Positions 11,994-22,918 of a stretch of 64,000 nucleotides of DNA are shown piece after piece. Position 1 is the first letter of the stretch, and each line of letters starts with the position of its first letter. The stretch comes from Schistocerca nitens. Lineage: Eukaryota; Arthropoda; Insecta; Orthoptera; Acrididae. The DNA lies in NCBI RefSeq assembly GCF_023898315.1, contig NC_064622.1:80973387-81037386 (forward strand), in the 5' to 3' direction. The notes under the pieces were generated by a model. It had not been told where the DNA came from. It ran no database searches and saw only the letters and a program-made list of their open reading frames with translations. The translations under genes and the position numbers were made by a program.

Positions 11994-12770
11994 ACATCTA
12001 CATCTACATACCCGTTCTTCAAACAGGCGTGAAGTGATTTAGCATTGTACCTCATGGCAGTGCTTATTCAAGTTTACATCAGGTGCGGAACGTGGGAAGA
12101 ACGACTGCTGAAACGCGTATGTGCTCGCTTTAATTACTTGTGGGAGTGATACAAAGGCCGAAATGTGTTGCAACATTCTTCCCTTGCTACTTATCTTTAA
12201 AATTTCAGTATTTGAGTGACACTCACTCGTGGGTCTTGCTGGCCTCCTTTGTTTAGCTATCCCCTGTTAATCCTGGTTCCCACATATTTGAGCAGTATTG
12301 CACTATCTCTCGTGTGAGTGTTTTGTAAGAAATCGACTTGCTAGACTAATTGCATGTTTCCGCTGTCCTATCGATGAACCGAAGCCCCTCTCCTGATTCA
12401 CCTACGACTGAGTCTATTCGATCATTCCATTTCATATTGATATAAATTGTGCCGCCCACGAATTTGTATGAGCTGGCTCATTGACATTGATGTTTTGGTG
12501 ATAGAAAATTACATTTCTGGGTTTTGTGAAGTGCCCAGTTCTACCTTTCTGTATAATTAACACAAGTTGTCCGGCTCTGCATCATTTCTAAATCTCATCG
12601 AGATTCTCCTGGATTTTTGCGCAACTCTGATCACATAGTTCTTTATTACAGATAACTGCATCATGTCGATAAAGTCTCACGGTAGAATTAATATTTCTGA
12701 ATCCTGTCGCAGGTGGTGTTTGCTACGCCGTGTCACTGTCTTCTTGTCGATAGAGGATTGTGTATCGGTC
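11994..12770 (-). mobile_element. CR1-like LINE, 3' fragment
   Basis: The 3' end carries ACATCTACATCTACAT. In minus-strand translation I read NMKWNDRIDSVVGESGEGLR, then SLTREIVQYCSNMWEPGLTG, and upstream WCRAGQLVLIIQKGRTGHF. These are the thumb and C-terminal regions of CR1-like RT proteins. Multiple stops and frameshifts are present; nothing 5' of the RT thumb is left. Confidence 0.75.
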
Positions 12771-13731
12771 TCATACCGGTCTGGTACCAAGTAATGAAAC
12801 TTGTTTTATTTTGAAGTCCGTGCAGGACAGAGACAAGTATTGCTCATTGGAAACTATTATTTTTGGACAATCCTCAACCCCTTAGCCATAGGCAGTATCA
12901 TTTTCAGCTAAAAGACACAGATTGAACTCAGTAGATATCCAATTTTAACACCTTGCAAGGCGCGCCTTCGTTAGAATTATTATGTCTGTATTATGAAAGT
13001 GTTAGTGAAACGTACGTACCAACCTCTGTCACAGTAGACGAGGGTGCAGAATGCACCTATGCCATCTTCTGCACACAAACACACATTACATTCCTCCATG
13101 TACGTTGTGTTGGGGATACAGCATTTTCCTGCAATAGAATATTAACAGAAATCACCAGAAATTCTCAAGATAATATTGAAAATAGCGGACATTACTATGA
13201 GGGACTTCTGCCCATGAGTTTATTGTTCGTTATTTTCATATCCCATAGATCATGCTTCTGGTAATTATGCACTTATGATCTGAAACTTCTCAGCCTGTAT
13301 ACAGTGTAACACTTTGCTTAGTTTATAATTGAGTTTCGTTTATGTTTGAAACGGTAAACTGAAATATAGCATAAGCACGTACACACACACACACACGCAC
13401 ACACACACACACACAAACACACAAACACACACACACACACACATACGCATACATACATGAATTCATAAAACCCGCTGTGCATTAGAATAACAAAAAACTT
13501 GGGGTATTTGTTTTTAAGGCTACTGAAATGTTTCCAAACACAGAAAGAAAAATCAGGTAAACCATTTCAATTACTTTGTTGGTACTTGCCTGCACAAGGT
13601 CTGACGGAGAACAACAGTAATTTTTTTTAGATTTTCATTCCCTGCACTAGGAAGCGCTGGTCAACAGAATCAAGTAAGGGTGGATGTTCTGTATCATACA
13701 CTGCCTTTCCCGCAGGACCTCGTACTGATAA
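12771..13731. other. No recognised gene; contains a CA microsatellite
   Basis: AT-rich sequence. The only structured part is the dinucleotide array at 13,378-13,442. The 103-residue frame at 12,953-13,264 has no recognisable domain. Confidence 0.5.
13378..13442. repeat. (CA)n microsatellite
   Basis: About 65 bp of ACACAC repeats with scattered G and AA interruptions. Confidence 0.97.
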
Positions 13732-13733
13732 TA

Positions 13734-15154
13734 CACTCCTGGAAATTGAAATAAGAACACCGTGAATTCATTGTCCCAGGAAGGGGAAACTTTATTGACA
13801 CATTCCTGGGGTCAGATACATCACATGATCACACTCACAGAACCACAGGCACATAGACACAGGCAACAGAGCATGCACAATGTCGGCACTAGTACAGTGT
13901 ATATCCACCTGTCGCAGCAATGCAGGCTGCTATTCTCCCATGGAGACGATCGTAGAGATGCTGGATGTAGTCCTGTGGAACGGCTTGCCATGCCATTTCC
14001 ACCTGGCGCCTCAGTTGGACCAGCGTTCGTGCTGGACGTGCAGACCGCGTGAGACGACGCTTCATCCAGTCCCAAACATGCTCAATGGGGGACAGATCCG
14101 GAGATCTTGCTGGCCAGGGTAGTTGACTTACACCTTCTAGAGCACGTTGGGTGGCACGGGATACATGCGGACGTGCATTGTCCTGTTGGAACAGCAAGTT
14201 CCCTTGCCGGTCTAGGAATGGTAGAACGATGGGTTCGATGACGGTTTGGATGTACCGTGCACTATTCAGTGTCCCCTCGACGATCACCAGTGGGGTACGG
14301 CCAGTGTAGGAGATCGCTCCCCACACCATGATGCCGGGTGTTGGCCCTGTGTGCCTCGGTCGTATGCAGTCCTGATTGTGGCGCTCACCTGCACGGCGCC
14401 AAACACGCATACGACCATCATTGGCACCAAGGCAGAAGCGACTCTCATCGCTGAAGACGACACGTCTCCATTCGTCCCTCCATTCACGCCTGTCGCGACA
14501 CCACTGAAGGCGGGCTGCACGATGTTGGGGCGTGAGCGGAAGACGGCCTAACGGTGTGCGGGACCGTAGCCCAGCTTCATGGAGACGGTTGCGAATGGTC
14601 CTCGCCGATACCCCAGGAGCAACAGTGTCCCTAATTTGCTGGGAAGTGGCGGTGCGGTCCCCTACGGCACTGCGTAGGATCCTACGGTCTTGGCGTGCAT
14701 CCGTGCGTCGCTGCGGTCCGGTCCCAGGTCGATGGGCACGTGCACCTCCGCCGACCACTAGCGACAACATCGATGTACTGTGGAGACCTCACGCCCCACG
14801 TGTTGAGCAATTCGGCGGTACGTCCACCCGGCCTCCCGCATGCCCACTATACGCCCTCGCTCAAAGTCCGTCAACTGCACATACGGTTCACGTCCACGCT
14901 GTCGCGGCATGCTACCAGTGTTAAAGACTGCGATGGAGCTCCGTATGCCACGGCAAACTGGCTGACACTGACGGCGGCGGTGCACAAATTCTGCGCAGCT
15001 AGCGCCATTCTACGGCCAACACCGCGGTTCCTGGTGTGTCCGCTGTGCCGTGCGTGTGATCATTGCTTGTACAGCCCTCTCGCAGTGTCCGGAGCAAGTA
15101 TGGTGGGTCTGACACACCGGTGTCAATGTGTTCTTTTTTCCATTTCCAGGAGTG
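13734..15154 (-). mobile_element. Tc1-like DNA transposon, copy 2, complete ends
   Basis: The element runs from CACTCCTGGAAATTG to CCATTTCCAGGAGTG and is flanked by TA at 13,732-13,733 and 15,155-15,156. The inverted repeats are about 27 bp with three mismatches. It is 1,421 bp long, one base shorter than the intact copy at 56,541. It encodes one transposase on the minus strand. Confidence 0.95.
13889..14910 (-). pseudogene. Tc1-like transposase with one 1-bp frameshift
   Basis: The frame starts at MPRQRG (ATG at 14,910). A one-base deletion near 14,748 (CACCTCCGCC instead of CACCTTCCGCC in the sister copies) breaks it after about 54 codons. The remainder is open to the stop at 13,889 and keeps FSDESRF, QQDNARPH and SPDLSPIEHVWDW. 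Everything else agrees with the intact copy, so the lesion is recent. Confidence 0.92.
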
Positions 15155-15156
15155 TA

Positions 15157-15766
15157 TGTTTACATGCGTCATATACTTTTTCGAATGAACTGCGTTTTAG
15201 GTTAATTTGAAATTACTTCATAGAGGCTATAAATAACCTGAGAAAAATTTACAAATGTAATTGGACAATGCTGATAAAAAGATGTGTGCATTAGTATATT
15301 TTCTAAGACAGCAAATGGTCTCAACACTATAATGATATAAATATATTTGCGTACAGTTGAATTAGTGGTACTGATTAATCTGATCTGAGTCCTATTTGAC
15401 CAATAGCAAGAGGGAAAATGTTTTACATCATTGCTTTGTCGTATTGCAATTTGTGGTTTTACACAGTGTTCCATCACAGGGTTTGTTGTCATAGTGATAC
15501 CCGTTAATGACGGCCGTCACACTCTCAAGATGCTATCTTCACAGATGGTACGAGTGCAGCTGTTAAAAATTTAGATCAGGAACTGAAGAAAATAACAAAA
15601 AACATTCTACAGCAAATAACGTTCGGAGTTAATAGACTAACTCTCAACTATAATAAAACACAATACTTGCAATATTCACGGTAGAGTGCATAAGGAAAAG
15701 TGCTACATTCAAATATAGGAAATGTTTTGTCCTCCTCCATACATGAAGCGAGCGATCTCAAAGTAC
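15157..15766. other. No recognised gene
   Basis: AT-rich spacer between two DNA transposons, without a recognisable frame or repeat end. Confidence 0.5.
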
Positions 15767-16410
15767 CAGGTAATCAAAAAGTCAGTATAAATTTAAAAAC
15801 TTAATAAAACACGGAATAATGTAGATAGAAAGGTAAAAATTGACACACATGCTTGGAATGACGAGGGGTTTTATTAGAACCAAAAAAAACCATATTTCTA
15901 GACGCGTGAAAGATCTCTGGCGCGCGTCGTTTGGTGATGATCGTGTGCTCAGCCGCCACTTTTATCATGCTTGGCCTCCCAGGTCTCCAGACCTCAGCCC
16001 GCGCGATTATTGACTTTGGGGTTACCTGAAGTCGCAAGTGTATCGTGATCGACCGACATCTCTAGGGATGCTGGAAGACAACATCCGACGCCAATGCCTC
16101 ACCATAACTACGGACATGCTGTTCACAACATTATTCCTCGACTACAGCTATTGTTGAGGAATGATGGTGGACATATTGAGCATTTCCTGTAAAGAACATC
16201 ATCTTTGCTTTGTTTTACTTTGTTATGCTAATTATTGCTATTCTGGTCAGATGAAGCGCCATCTGTCGGACCTTTTTGTCGTTTGTATTTTTTTGGTTGT
16301 AATAAAACCCCATTTCATTCCAAGCATGTGTGTCAATTTGTACCTCTCTAACTACATTATTCCGTGATTTATTCAGTTTTCAAATTTATACTGACTTTTT
16401 GATCACCCTG
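15767..16410 (+). mobile_element. Mariner-like element, internally deleted, long TIRs
   Basis: The ends are imperfect inverted repeats of roughly 120 bp: the left end reads CAGGTAATCAAAAAGTCAG, and the right end in reverse complement reads CAGGGTGATCAAAAAGTCAG. Both repeats continue through AATAATGTAG and end near the A-rich ACCAAAAAAAA. A TA follows the right end at 16,411-16,412. Only the C-terminal part of a transposase remains inside. Confidence 0.85.
15904..16190 (+). pseudogene. Mariner-like transposase, C-terminal remnant
   Basis: The plus-strand translation reads WPPRSPDLSPRDY, then LWGYLKSQVYRDRPTSLGML and EDNIRRQC. This is the third catalytic block and the C-terminus of a mariner-like DDD transposase. 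The HTH region and the first two catalytic Asp blocks are absent. A stop follows PRDY, so the piece is dead apart from the deletion. Confidence 0.8.
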
Positions 16411-16412
16411 TA

Positions 16413-17242
16413 AATTGAGAGGCATTACAATGAGAGTTGTATTGTTAGAGCTTTATGTGATACTCTTATGTCTTATTCCTACGATCCTACAGATCACGTC
16501 ATAAGAAACAACTTTTATAAGAGACAGTATGTTAGCTGACTCTTCCCAGCCAAGATATGCGTCGTTTAAAGCTGGTTACACAAATGAAAGGTGTAAGCAT
16601 TTTATATGTAATATGAATGATCTATCATTTAGTCATCTGTTCCAGTTTATAGGCGATAGGCTGGGCATAACTGAAGTTTCTCATTCGTTTCCGAAATATC
16701 TTTCTCTATATCGAGTAAAACATTCTTACGATTTTCATGTTGAAAATCACTCTGTCAGTTTTCTGTGATAGGTAGTGTAGCGGTCGCCCTTCGTATCAGG
16801 ATTGTTATCGAGCGTGAATGCCGAGTAGGTGAGGTGGTGATGCCACAGCTGCAGGAGGCCGAGCTCAGGAACTGGTGTGGGTGGCTCTGAGATGCCCATT
16901 AAACGCCAATTAAACAGCGTTGTGTCGATACATATTTACTGGTTGCGGTTTTATAGTGTTGTTTTCTCCAGTGCAGCAGAAAACATGCTGAATCGCATAC
17001 TCGAGTGTTACGAAGATTGTGGATGCAATACTTTGCCGGCTGCGGGCATGGTGTAGGTCATGACCCCAAATCGATGTCGTGCATGTAGCCGTAATAGGAG
17101 CCTGTAGGCGCAAGCCTACCAAGGGTCTCATTAGAAGCTAGTGCGGACTACATCAGCGCTCTCGAAGATGGATGTGCGCTTTTAAGTGAGCATCCACAAC
17201 GCATCGTGATTGAGGTAGGGTAATGAAGCAGATGTACTGCTC
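16413..17242. other. No recognised gene
   Basis: Unassigned sequence with short frames only. The G+C content rises in 16,780-17,220, but I recognise neither a repeat family nor an exon. Confidence 0.5.
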
Positions 17243-17318
17243 TATTATACCTTGTGTACGCGATACAACCGCTATCTGTATATGTGCATTTCGCTGTCCT
17301 AGGACTTTCGCTATCCCG
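17243..17318. mobile_element. Terminal scrap of a Tc1-like element
   Basis: The stretch TTATACCTTGTGTACGCGAT, then CATCTGTATATGTGCAT-like sequence and a TTCGCTATCCC end, resembles the right terminal region of the Tc1-like family also seen at 47,260-47,840. It is only about 75 bp long and directly abuts a LINE. Confidence 0.4.
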
Positions 17319-17785
17319 AGTGTAAGTGTAGAAGAATTAGATGATCTGCTGAATGGAATAAACAGTCAAATTAGTACAGAATATGGACAGAGAGTAAATC
17401 GAAGAAAGACGAAAGTAATGAGAAGTAACAAAATTGAGAACAGCGAGAAACTTAACATCAGGATTGATGGTCACGAAGTAGATGAGGTTAAGGAATTCTA
17501 CTACCTCGACAGCAAAATAATCAATGACGTACGGAGCAAGGAGAGTAGCACACGTTATAAGGGCAGTCCTGTTCAAGAGAAGTCTACCAGTATCAAACAT
17601 AGGCCTTAATTTGTGAAGGAAATTTCTGAGAATGTGCGGTTGGAGCACAACATTGTATGGTAGTGCAACGTGGACTGTAGGAAAACCGAAACAGAACGGA
17701 ATCGAAGTATTTGAGATGTTGTCTTACAGTCGAAAGTTGAAAATTAGGTGGCCTGATAACGTAAGGAATGAGGAGGTTCTGAGCA

Positions 17786-17987
17786 GTTAAATGGTTCAAA
17801 TGGCTCTAAGCACTATGGGACTTAACATCTGAGGTCATCAGTCCCCTAGACTTAGAACTACTTAAACCTAAGTCACTGAAGGACATCACACACATCCATG
17901 CCCGAGGCAGGATTCGAACCTGTGACCGTAGCAGCAGCGCGGTTCCGGACTGAAGCTCCTAGAACCGCTGGGCCACAACGACCGGCT
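17786..17987 (-). mobile_element. tRNA-headed SINE inserted in the LINE
   Basis: Minus-strand SINE with the tail (ATGGTTCAAATGGCTCTAAG) first, B box complement GATTCGAACCT and head CGGTTCCGGACTGAAGCTCC. The flanks TCTGAGCAG and TCTGCACAG look like a mutated target-site duplication. Confidence 0.88.
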
Positions 17988-18146
17988 CTGCACAGAACCC
18001 GAGAGGCAAGGACTATGTGAAAAACACAGAGAAGGAAAGGGAACAGGATGTAGGACAGCCGTTAAGACATCAGGGAAAGACTTCCATGTTACTAGAGGGA
18101 ACTATAGAGGGTAAAACCTGTAGAGGAAGACAGAGATTGGAATACA

Positions 18147-18347
18147 AATGGTTCAAATGGCTCTGAGCACTATGGGACTTAACATCTATGGTCATCAGTC
18201 CCCTAGAACTTAGAACTACTTAAACCTAACTAACCTAAGCACATCACACACATCCATGCCCGAGGCAGGATTCGAACCTGCGACCGTAGCGGTCTCGCGG
18301 TTCCTGACTGAAGCGCCTAGAACCGCACGGCTAAACCAGCCGGCCGT
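18147..18347 (-). mobile_element. tRNA-headed SINE inserted in the LINE
   Basis: Second minus-strand SINE in the same LINE. It has a perfect 10 bp target-site duplication TTGGAATACA at 18,137-18,146 and 18,348-18,357. It is full length by comparison with the copies at 8,214 and 22,729. Confidence 0.93.
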
Positions 18348-18470
18348 TTGGAATACATCCAGCAAATAATAGAGGACGTAGGTTGCAGGTGCTACTCTGA
18401 GACGAAGAGGTTGGCACAGGAGAGGAATTCGTGGTGGGCCGGACCAAACCAGTGAGAAGGCTGGTGACTC

Positions 18471-19527
18471 AAAAAACAGTTCTTTTGTCACCTCTGTGTA
18501 GTACAAAATGAAGGAAAAAAAATAAGAAAAATACACTGTAATATACGTACTTATGATGTACTAGTTTCATGATCTTTGTATATTGACGTCTTGTGCTCAG
18601 CACGAGTATCGGGTAGCGCATTCCTTTTAACCTTCGTTGGTTTTCTGCGTTGTTGTGGCACTGGTATTCGAATTTGTGGTTACGCATCGACTGCATCACT
18701 GAACGACTTTAGCCTACTGATATGTACAACAGAAGTTTTCGTTGGCAAATGGATGTTAACATTAACTGGGGAGGTCATTTCTATTGCTTGATACGATATA
18801 TTGTATTTCATCGAAGGTTCTCCGCTTTCGCTTTTTGTGTCTAACGATTGGTAACCAACACTCATTCGTCAACTCTGAAATGTCGAAAGTGACTTACATA
18901 CTGTCTTATGGGTTCACGTCTTTCCAGATCTTTCGAGTTTCCTCGTCTTACTCTATCACAAGTTTCATTAGTTTATTTGCAATTTTCTTCGTTGTTGACA
19001 TCGTCACTTAACTTAGGAAGTAATGTATGTAAGAGAGATGACACTTTCCCTCTCGTATGGTGAGAGACCAGTACCAGTATTGGTCACGGAATTAAACCGG
19101 TACTAGTACTGACCACGGAATTAAACGTGCCAATCACAAATTGGTGATATGTGTCCAAATCTGTGTGCTGGCTGTTAACATAATAATTAATTGTCCTCGA
19201 GGCTATTGCATGAATGTGTTTCGTTTGTCTGTTTATTTGTGGATGAAGGGACTTTTCTATAATGTGCGAACATGAAGTGCACAGCAAACTTGTTTCATAC
19301 GATTAGATAAGACGTTTGTACCCTGGTCAGTCAGTAAAGTTTCTGTTAAGCCTAATTTAAGAAACTAAATAGTCATTAATGCTGTAGTATCTGCAACAGC
19401 TTGTTGGTGAAGTATTGCTGTCATAGACACAAACCACTAAAACTGAAAAGCTGTGTCTGGCGTGCAGCACGCCGGCACCACTGGACCGAGCCCCCTGTCC
19501 TCCACTGCAGTCCGCCAGTCACAGAGT
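18471..19527. other. No recognised gene
   Basis: AT-rich. A short duplicated phrase, CACGGAATTAAAC, occurs twice about 30 bp apart near 19,085-19,125. I see no recognisable frame. Confidence 0.5.
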
Positions 19528-19786
19528 TCCCAGAATGAGATTTTCACTCTGCAGCGGAGTGTGCGCTGATATGAAACTTCCTGGCAGATTAAAACTGTGT
19601 GCCGGACCGAGACTCGAACTCGGGACCTTTGCCTTTCGCGGGCACGTGCTTGGTAGAACACTTGCCCGCCAAAGGCAAAGGTCCCGAGTTCGAGTCTCGG
19701 TCCGGCACACAGTTTTAATCTGCCAGGAAGTTTCATATCAGCGCACACTCCGCTGCAGAGTGAAAATCTCATTCTGGAAACATCCC
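19528..19786. repeat. Palindromic tRNA-headed repeat (head-to-head pair)
   Basis: Two arms of about 125 bp face each other. Each arm has a tRNA-like head (B box AGTTCGAGTCTC) followed by GGCACACAGTTTTAATCTGC and then GCAGAGTGAAAATCTCATTC. The left arm is on the minus strand and the right arm on the plus strand, with the tRNA-like heads meeting in the middle near 19,650-19,660. The arms are almost identical, so the pair is young or kept similar by gene conversion. Confidence 0.88.
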
Positions 19787-19930
19787 CCAGGCTGTGGCTA
19801 AGCCATGTCTGCACAATATCCTTTCTTTCAGGAGTGCTAGTTCTGCAGGTTCGCAGGAGAGCTTCTGTAATGTTTGGAAGGTAGGAGACGAGATACTGGC
19901 AGAAGTAAAGCTGTGACGACGGGGCGTGAG

Positions 19931-20016
19931 TCGTGCTTCGGTAGCTCAGTTGGTAGAGCACTTGCCCGCGAAAGGCAAACGTCCCGAGTTCGTGTCTCGG
20001 TCCGGCACACAGTTTT
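19931..20016 (+). repeat. tRNA-headed repeat, third unit
   Basis: A nearly full tRNA-like body: A box GTAGCTCAGTTGGTAGAGC, anticodon-arm region TTGCCCGCGAAAGGCAA and a B box with one change (GAGTTCGTGTCTC). It is followed by the same GGCACACAGTTTTAA tail start as the palindrome upstream, then truncated. The universally conserved T before the anticodon is missing, so I treat it as a SINE head, not a working tRNA. Confidence 0.75.
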
Positions 20017-20024
20017 AAACAGTC

Positions 20025-20355
20025 ACAGAGTTATTTTACTGTAGCTGCAGGAAGTAGGAGGTAAGAATTTTTCAACGGCAGAGGCTAAGGCAAATGGGAG
20101 AAAATCTCTATTCGGTACTCTTGATAGTTATTAGGACAGCAGGTGGATTATGTTTGCTATCTGAGACAGTTCATGCACAGGTGCTAGACCTTTCAGTAAT
20201 TGCGAAATTACCTTCTGGGGCCGCTGGCGGTTTCTTCTGGGCCAACTGCAGCGTCTTCGCTCCTGTAACAAGCCATCAGAGACACTCAGTCTGGTTGTAA
20301 AATCGGCCTCTATTACAACTGTGCTTACCTTGAGGCTCTTCTCATGATATTTACG
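20025..20355. other. No recognised gene
   Basis: Spacer before a Tc1-like element, with no recognised content. Confidence 0.5.
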
Positions 20356-20492
20356 TACACTACTGGCCATTTAAATTGCTACACCAAGAAGAAAAGCAGA
20401 TGATAAACGGGTATTCATTGGACAAATATATTATACTAGAACTGACATGTGATTACATTTTCACGCAATTTGGTTGCATAGATCCTGAGAAA

Positions 20493-21533
20493 TCAGTGCC
20501 CAGAACAACCACCTCTGGCCGTAATAACGGCCTTGATACGCCTGGGCATTGAGTCAAACAGAGCTTGGATGGCGTGTACAGGTGCAGCTGCCCATGCAGC
20601 TTCAACACGATACCACAGTTCATCAAAAGTAGTGACTGGCGTATTGTGACGAGCCAGTTGCTCGGCCACCATTGACCAGACGTTTTCAGTTGGTGAGAGA
20701 TCTGCTGAATGTGATGGCCAGGGCAGCAGTCGAACATTTTCTGTACTCAGAAAGGCCCGTACAGGACCTGCAACATGCGGCCGTGCATTATCCTGCTGAA
20801 ATGTAGGGTTTCGCTGGGATCGAATGAAGGGTAGAGCCACGGGTCGTAACACATCTAAAGTGTAACGTCCACTGTTCAAAGTGCCGCCAATGCGAACAAG
20901 AGGTGACCGAGACGTATAACCAAAGGCATCCCATACCATCACGCCGGGTGATACGCCATTATGGCAATGGCGAATACACGCTTCCAATTTGCGTTCACCG
21001 CGATGTAGCCAAACACGGATGCGACCATCATGATGCTGTAAACGGAACCTGGATTCATCCGAAAAAATGACGTTTTGTCATCCGTGCACCCAGGTTCGTC
21101 GTTGAGTACACCATCGCAGGCGCTCCTGTCTGCGATGCAGCGTTAAGGGTAACCGCAGCCATGGTCTCCGAGCTGATAGACCGTGCTGCTGCAAACGTCG
21201 TCGAACTGTTGGTGCAGATGGTTGTTGTCTTGCAGAGGTCCCCATCTGTTGACCCAGGGATCGAGACGTGGCTGCACGATCCGTTACAGCCATGTGGATA
21301 AGATGCCTGCCATCTCGATTGCTAGTGATACGAGGCCGTTGGGATCCATCACGGCGTTCCATATTACCCTCCTGAACCCACCGACTCCATATTCTGCTTA
21401 CAGTCATTGGATCTCGACCAACGCGAGCAGCAATGTCGCGATACGATAAACCGCAATCGCGATAGGCTACAATCCGACCTTTAGCAAAGTCGGAAACGTG
21501 ATGGTGCGCATTTCTCCTCCTTACACGAGTCAT
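20493..21533 (-). pseudogene. Tc1-like transposase (DD34E), one premature stop
   Basis: The protein starts MTRVRRRNAHHHVSDFAKG (ATG at 21,533) and shows an N-terminal HTH domain with AARVGRDPMTVSRIWSRW, the first catalytic motif FSDESRFRL, the second FQQDNARPHV and the third SADLSPTENVWS. The second Asp and the Glu are separated by 34 residues, the normal Tc1 spacing. A single in-frame TGA near 21,078 (after RRTWVHG) interrupts a 346-codon frame that is otherwise open to 20,493. It is probably a fairly young copy. Confidence 0.9.
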
Positions 21534-21547
21534 CACAACAACGTTTC

Positions 21548-21610
21548 GGGACTGATGACTTCAGAAGTTAAGTCCCATAGTGCTCAGAGCTATTTGAACC
21601 ATTTGAACAC
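21548..21610 (+). mobile_element. SINE 3' fragment with target-site duplication
   Basis: Only the tail of the common SINE is present (GGGACTGATGACTTC ... CATTTGAAC). It is flanked by CAACGTTTC at 21,539-21,547 and 21,611-21,619, so it inserted as a 5'-truncated copy rather than being a deletion remnant. Confidence 0.88.
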
Positions 21611-21829
21611 CAACGTTTCACCAGGCAACGCCGGTCAACTGCTGTTTGTGTATGAGAAATCGGTTGGAAACTTTCCTCATGTCAGCACGTTGTATGTGTC
21701 GCCACCGGCGCCACCCGTGTGTGAATGCTCTGAAAAGCTAATCATTTGCATATCTCAGAATCATCCTCCTGTCGGTTAGATTTCGCATCTGTAGCACGTC
21801 ATCTTCGTGGTGTAGCAGTTTTAATGGCT

Positions 21830-22560
21830 TCACTTTTTGTCTGTAAATATACATTGTAATCATTCCTTTCCTGCTGAATGACCGTTTCTGTTTCTTTATT
21901 CTTCGTCCTAAAACCTCCCTTATTTTAATATGAAGTAAAAGCTAAAGGCCAAGTATTGGACAGATTTATTTGTAATATTACGAACGATCTACATAAAAGG
22001 TTAATAATAGTTTACAAAGTCAGGGAACGTCTTGATAAAACGGAGAGAGGTGTAGTCTTATAAAAATCCAATATCAGAAGAAGAAAGGAAAATACATTGC
22101 AAGAGCTTATGTGATGGTGAAAGAAAGAGAATATCGGTAGAGGACGTCACAGATGAACCCTACTGGGCAGATATCCTGATGTATAAAGAACTTTATGATT
22201 GTTTGCCAAGAATAAGAAATAGAAAGGCTACAAGAAAGGATGTAATAAACGCTGAGCCTATAAAATATGGTAGACAAACTAAATATCATTCATCCTTCAT
22301 AGTTTTAGAAATAAGAGAGTTCCCAGAAAAATCTTTTATTCTACATTTCAGTTAGATGCTAAAGTTTGTGTGAGGAGGGGGGGGGGGGGAAGGGGGCAAC
22401 GGTCGGTATGGGAGGGAGGAAGGGCGGGGTAGTAGGTAATGACTGACTGTACTCAGGGGTAATGGACTAAGGTTAGGAATCGCTGCACCAGTGCCTACCT
22501 GATGAAAGCGCGATTCCACATGCTGGAGCGCCAGGTACACAGCTCAAGGTGTTTCTAAAT
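21830..22560. other. No recognised gene; contains a poly-G run
   Basis: AT-rich sequence with a purine-rich segment and a run of G at about 22,377-22,389. No recognisable frame. Confidence 0.5.
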
Positions 22561-22610
22561 AGTCAGTAAAATTTTTCAGGGTTTGTGATCGCATTGTCAA
22601 TACGTAAAAC

Positions 22611-22650
22611 TACCGACGTTTCGATCACTCTTGCAAGTGACCTACTTCAG
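22611..22650 (-). ncRNA. Hammerhead-ribozyme-like core, variant form
   Basis: On the minus strand: CTGAAGTA, then a hairpin (GGTCACT TGCAAG AGTGATC), then GAAACGTCGGTA. A hammerhead needs CUGANGA, stem II, GAAA, stem III and a UH cleavage site. Here the CUGANGA box has a changed last position, so it is probably inactive. The fit is a reading by eye. Confidence 0.4.
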
Positions 22651-22682
22651 GGTGATTTTAGTTACTGAAACAAAAACACATT

Positions 22683-22720
22683 GTAGAAGATCACTTGCAG
22701 CAGTGACCGAAACGTTGGTA
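22683..22720 (+). ncRNA. Hammerhead-ribozyme-like core, decayed partner
   Basis: Plus strand, right arm: GTAGAAGATCACTTGCAG, then CAGTGACCGAAACGTTGGTA. Stem II and the GAAAC...GGTA part are good; the CUGANGA box has lost its first bases. Confidence 0.35.
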
Positions 22721-22728
22721 GTTTTACA

Positions 22729-22918
22729 AACTGGCTCTGAGCACTATGCGACTTAACTTCTGAGGTCATCAGTCGCCTAGAACTTAGAACTAATTAAACC
22801 TAACTAACCTAAGGACATCACACACAACCACACCCGAGGCAGGATTCGAACCTGCGACCGTAGCGGTCGCTCGGCTCCAGACTGTAGCGCCTAGAACCGC
22901 ACGGCCACTCCGGCCGGC
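22729..22918 (-). mobile_element. tRNA-headed SINE inserted in the foldback
   Basis: Minus-strand SINE with B box complement GATTCGAACCT. It has a perfect 12 bp target-site duplication GGTAGTTTTACA at 22,717-22,728 and 22,919-22,930, which lies in the foldback arm, so the foldback is older than the SINE. Confidence 0.93.

Larger units (their letters stand above)
17325..18470 (+). mobile_element. RTE-type LINE 3' part carrying two SINEs
   Basis: The frame 17,223-17,609 holds QRVNRRKTKVMRSNKIENSE and IDGHEVDEVKEFYYLDSKI, the RT thumb region. The C-terminal region continues to about 18,470 (AGGTTGCAGGTGCTACTCTG, as in the LINE ending at 8,735). Two SINEs interrupt it, at about 17,786-17,987 and 18,147-18,347, both antisense. 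The coding sequence has further breaks. Confidence 0.8.
20358..21829 (-). mobile_element. Tc1-like DNA transposon, third family, with SINE fragment
   Basis: The left end is CACTACTGGCCATTTAAATTGC, preceded by TA at 20,356-20,357. The right end reads in reverse complement as GCCATTAAAACTGCTACACC near 21,829, lacking its last few bases. One transposase is encoded on the minus strand. A 63 bp SINE fragment with target-site duplication is inserted just 5' of the gene. Confidence 0.88.

Noticed and set aside
19437-19961. 174-residue minus-strand frame
   Set aside because: It is translation of the palindromic tRNA-headed repeat.
19931-20016. Functional tRNA gene
   Set aside because: The anticodon loop and T-arm deviate from a working tRNA and the sequence continues directly into the repeat tail.
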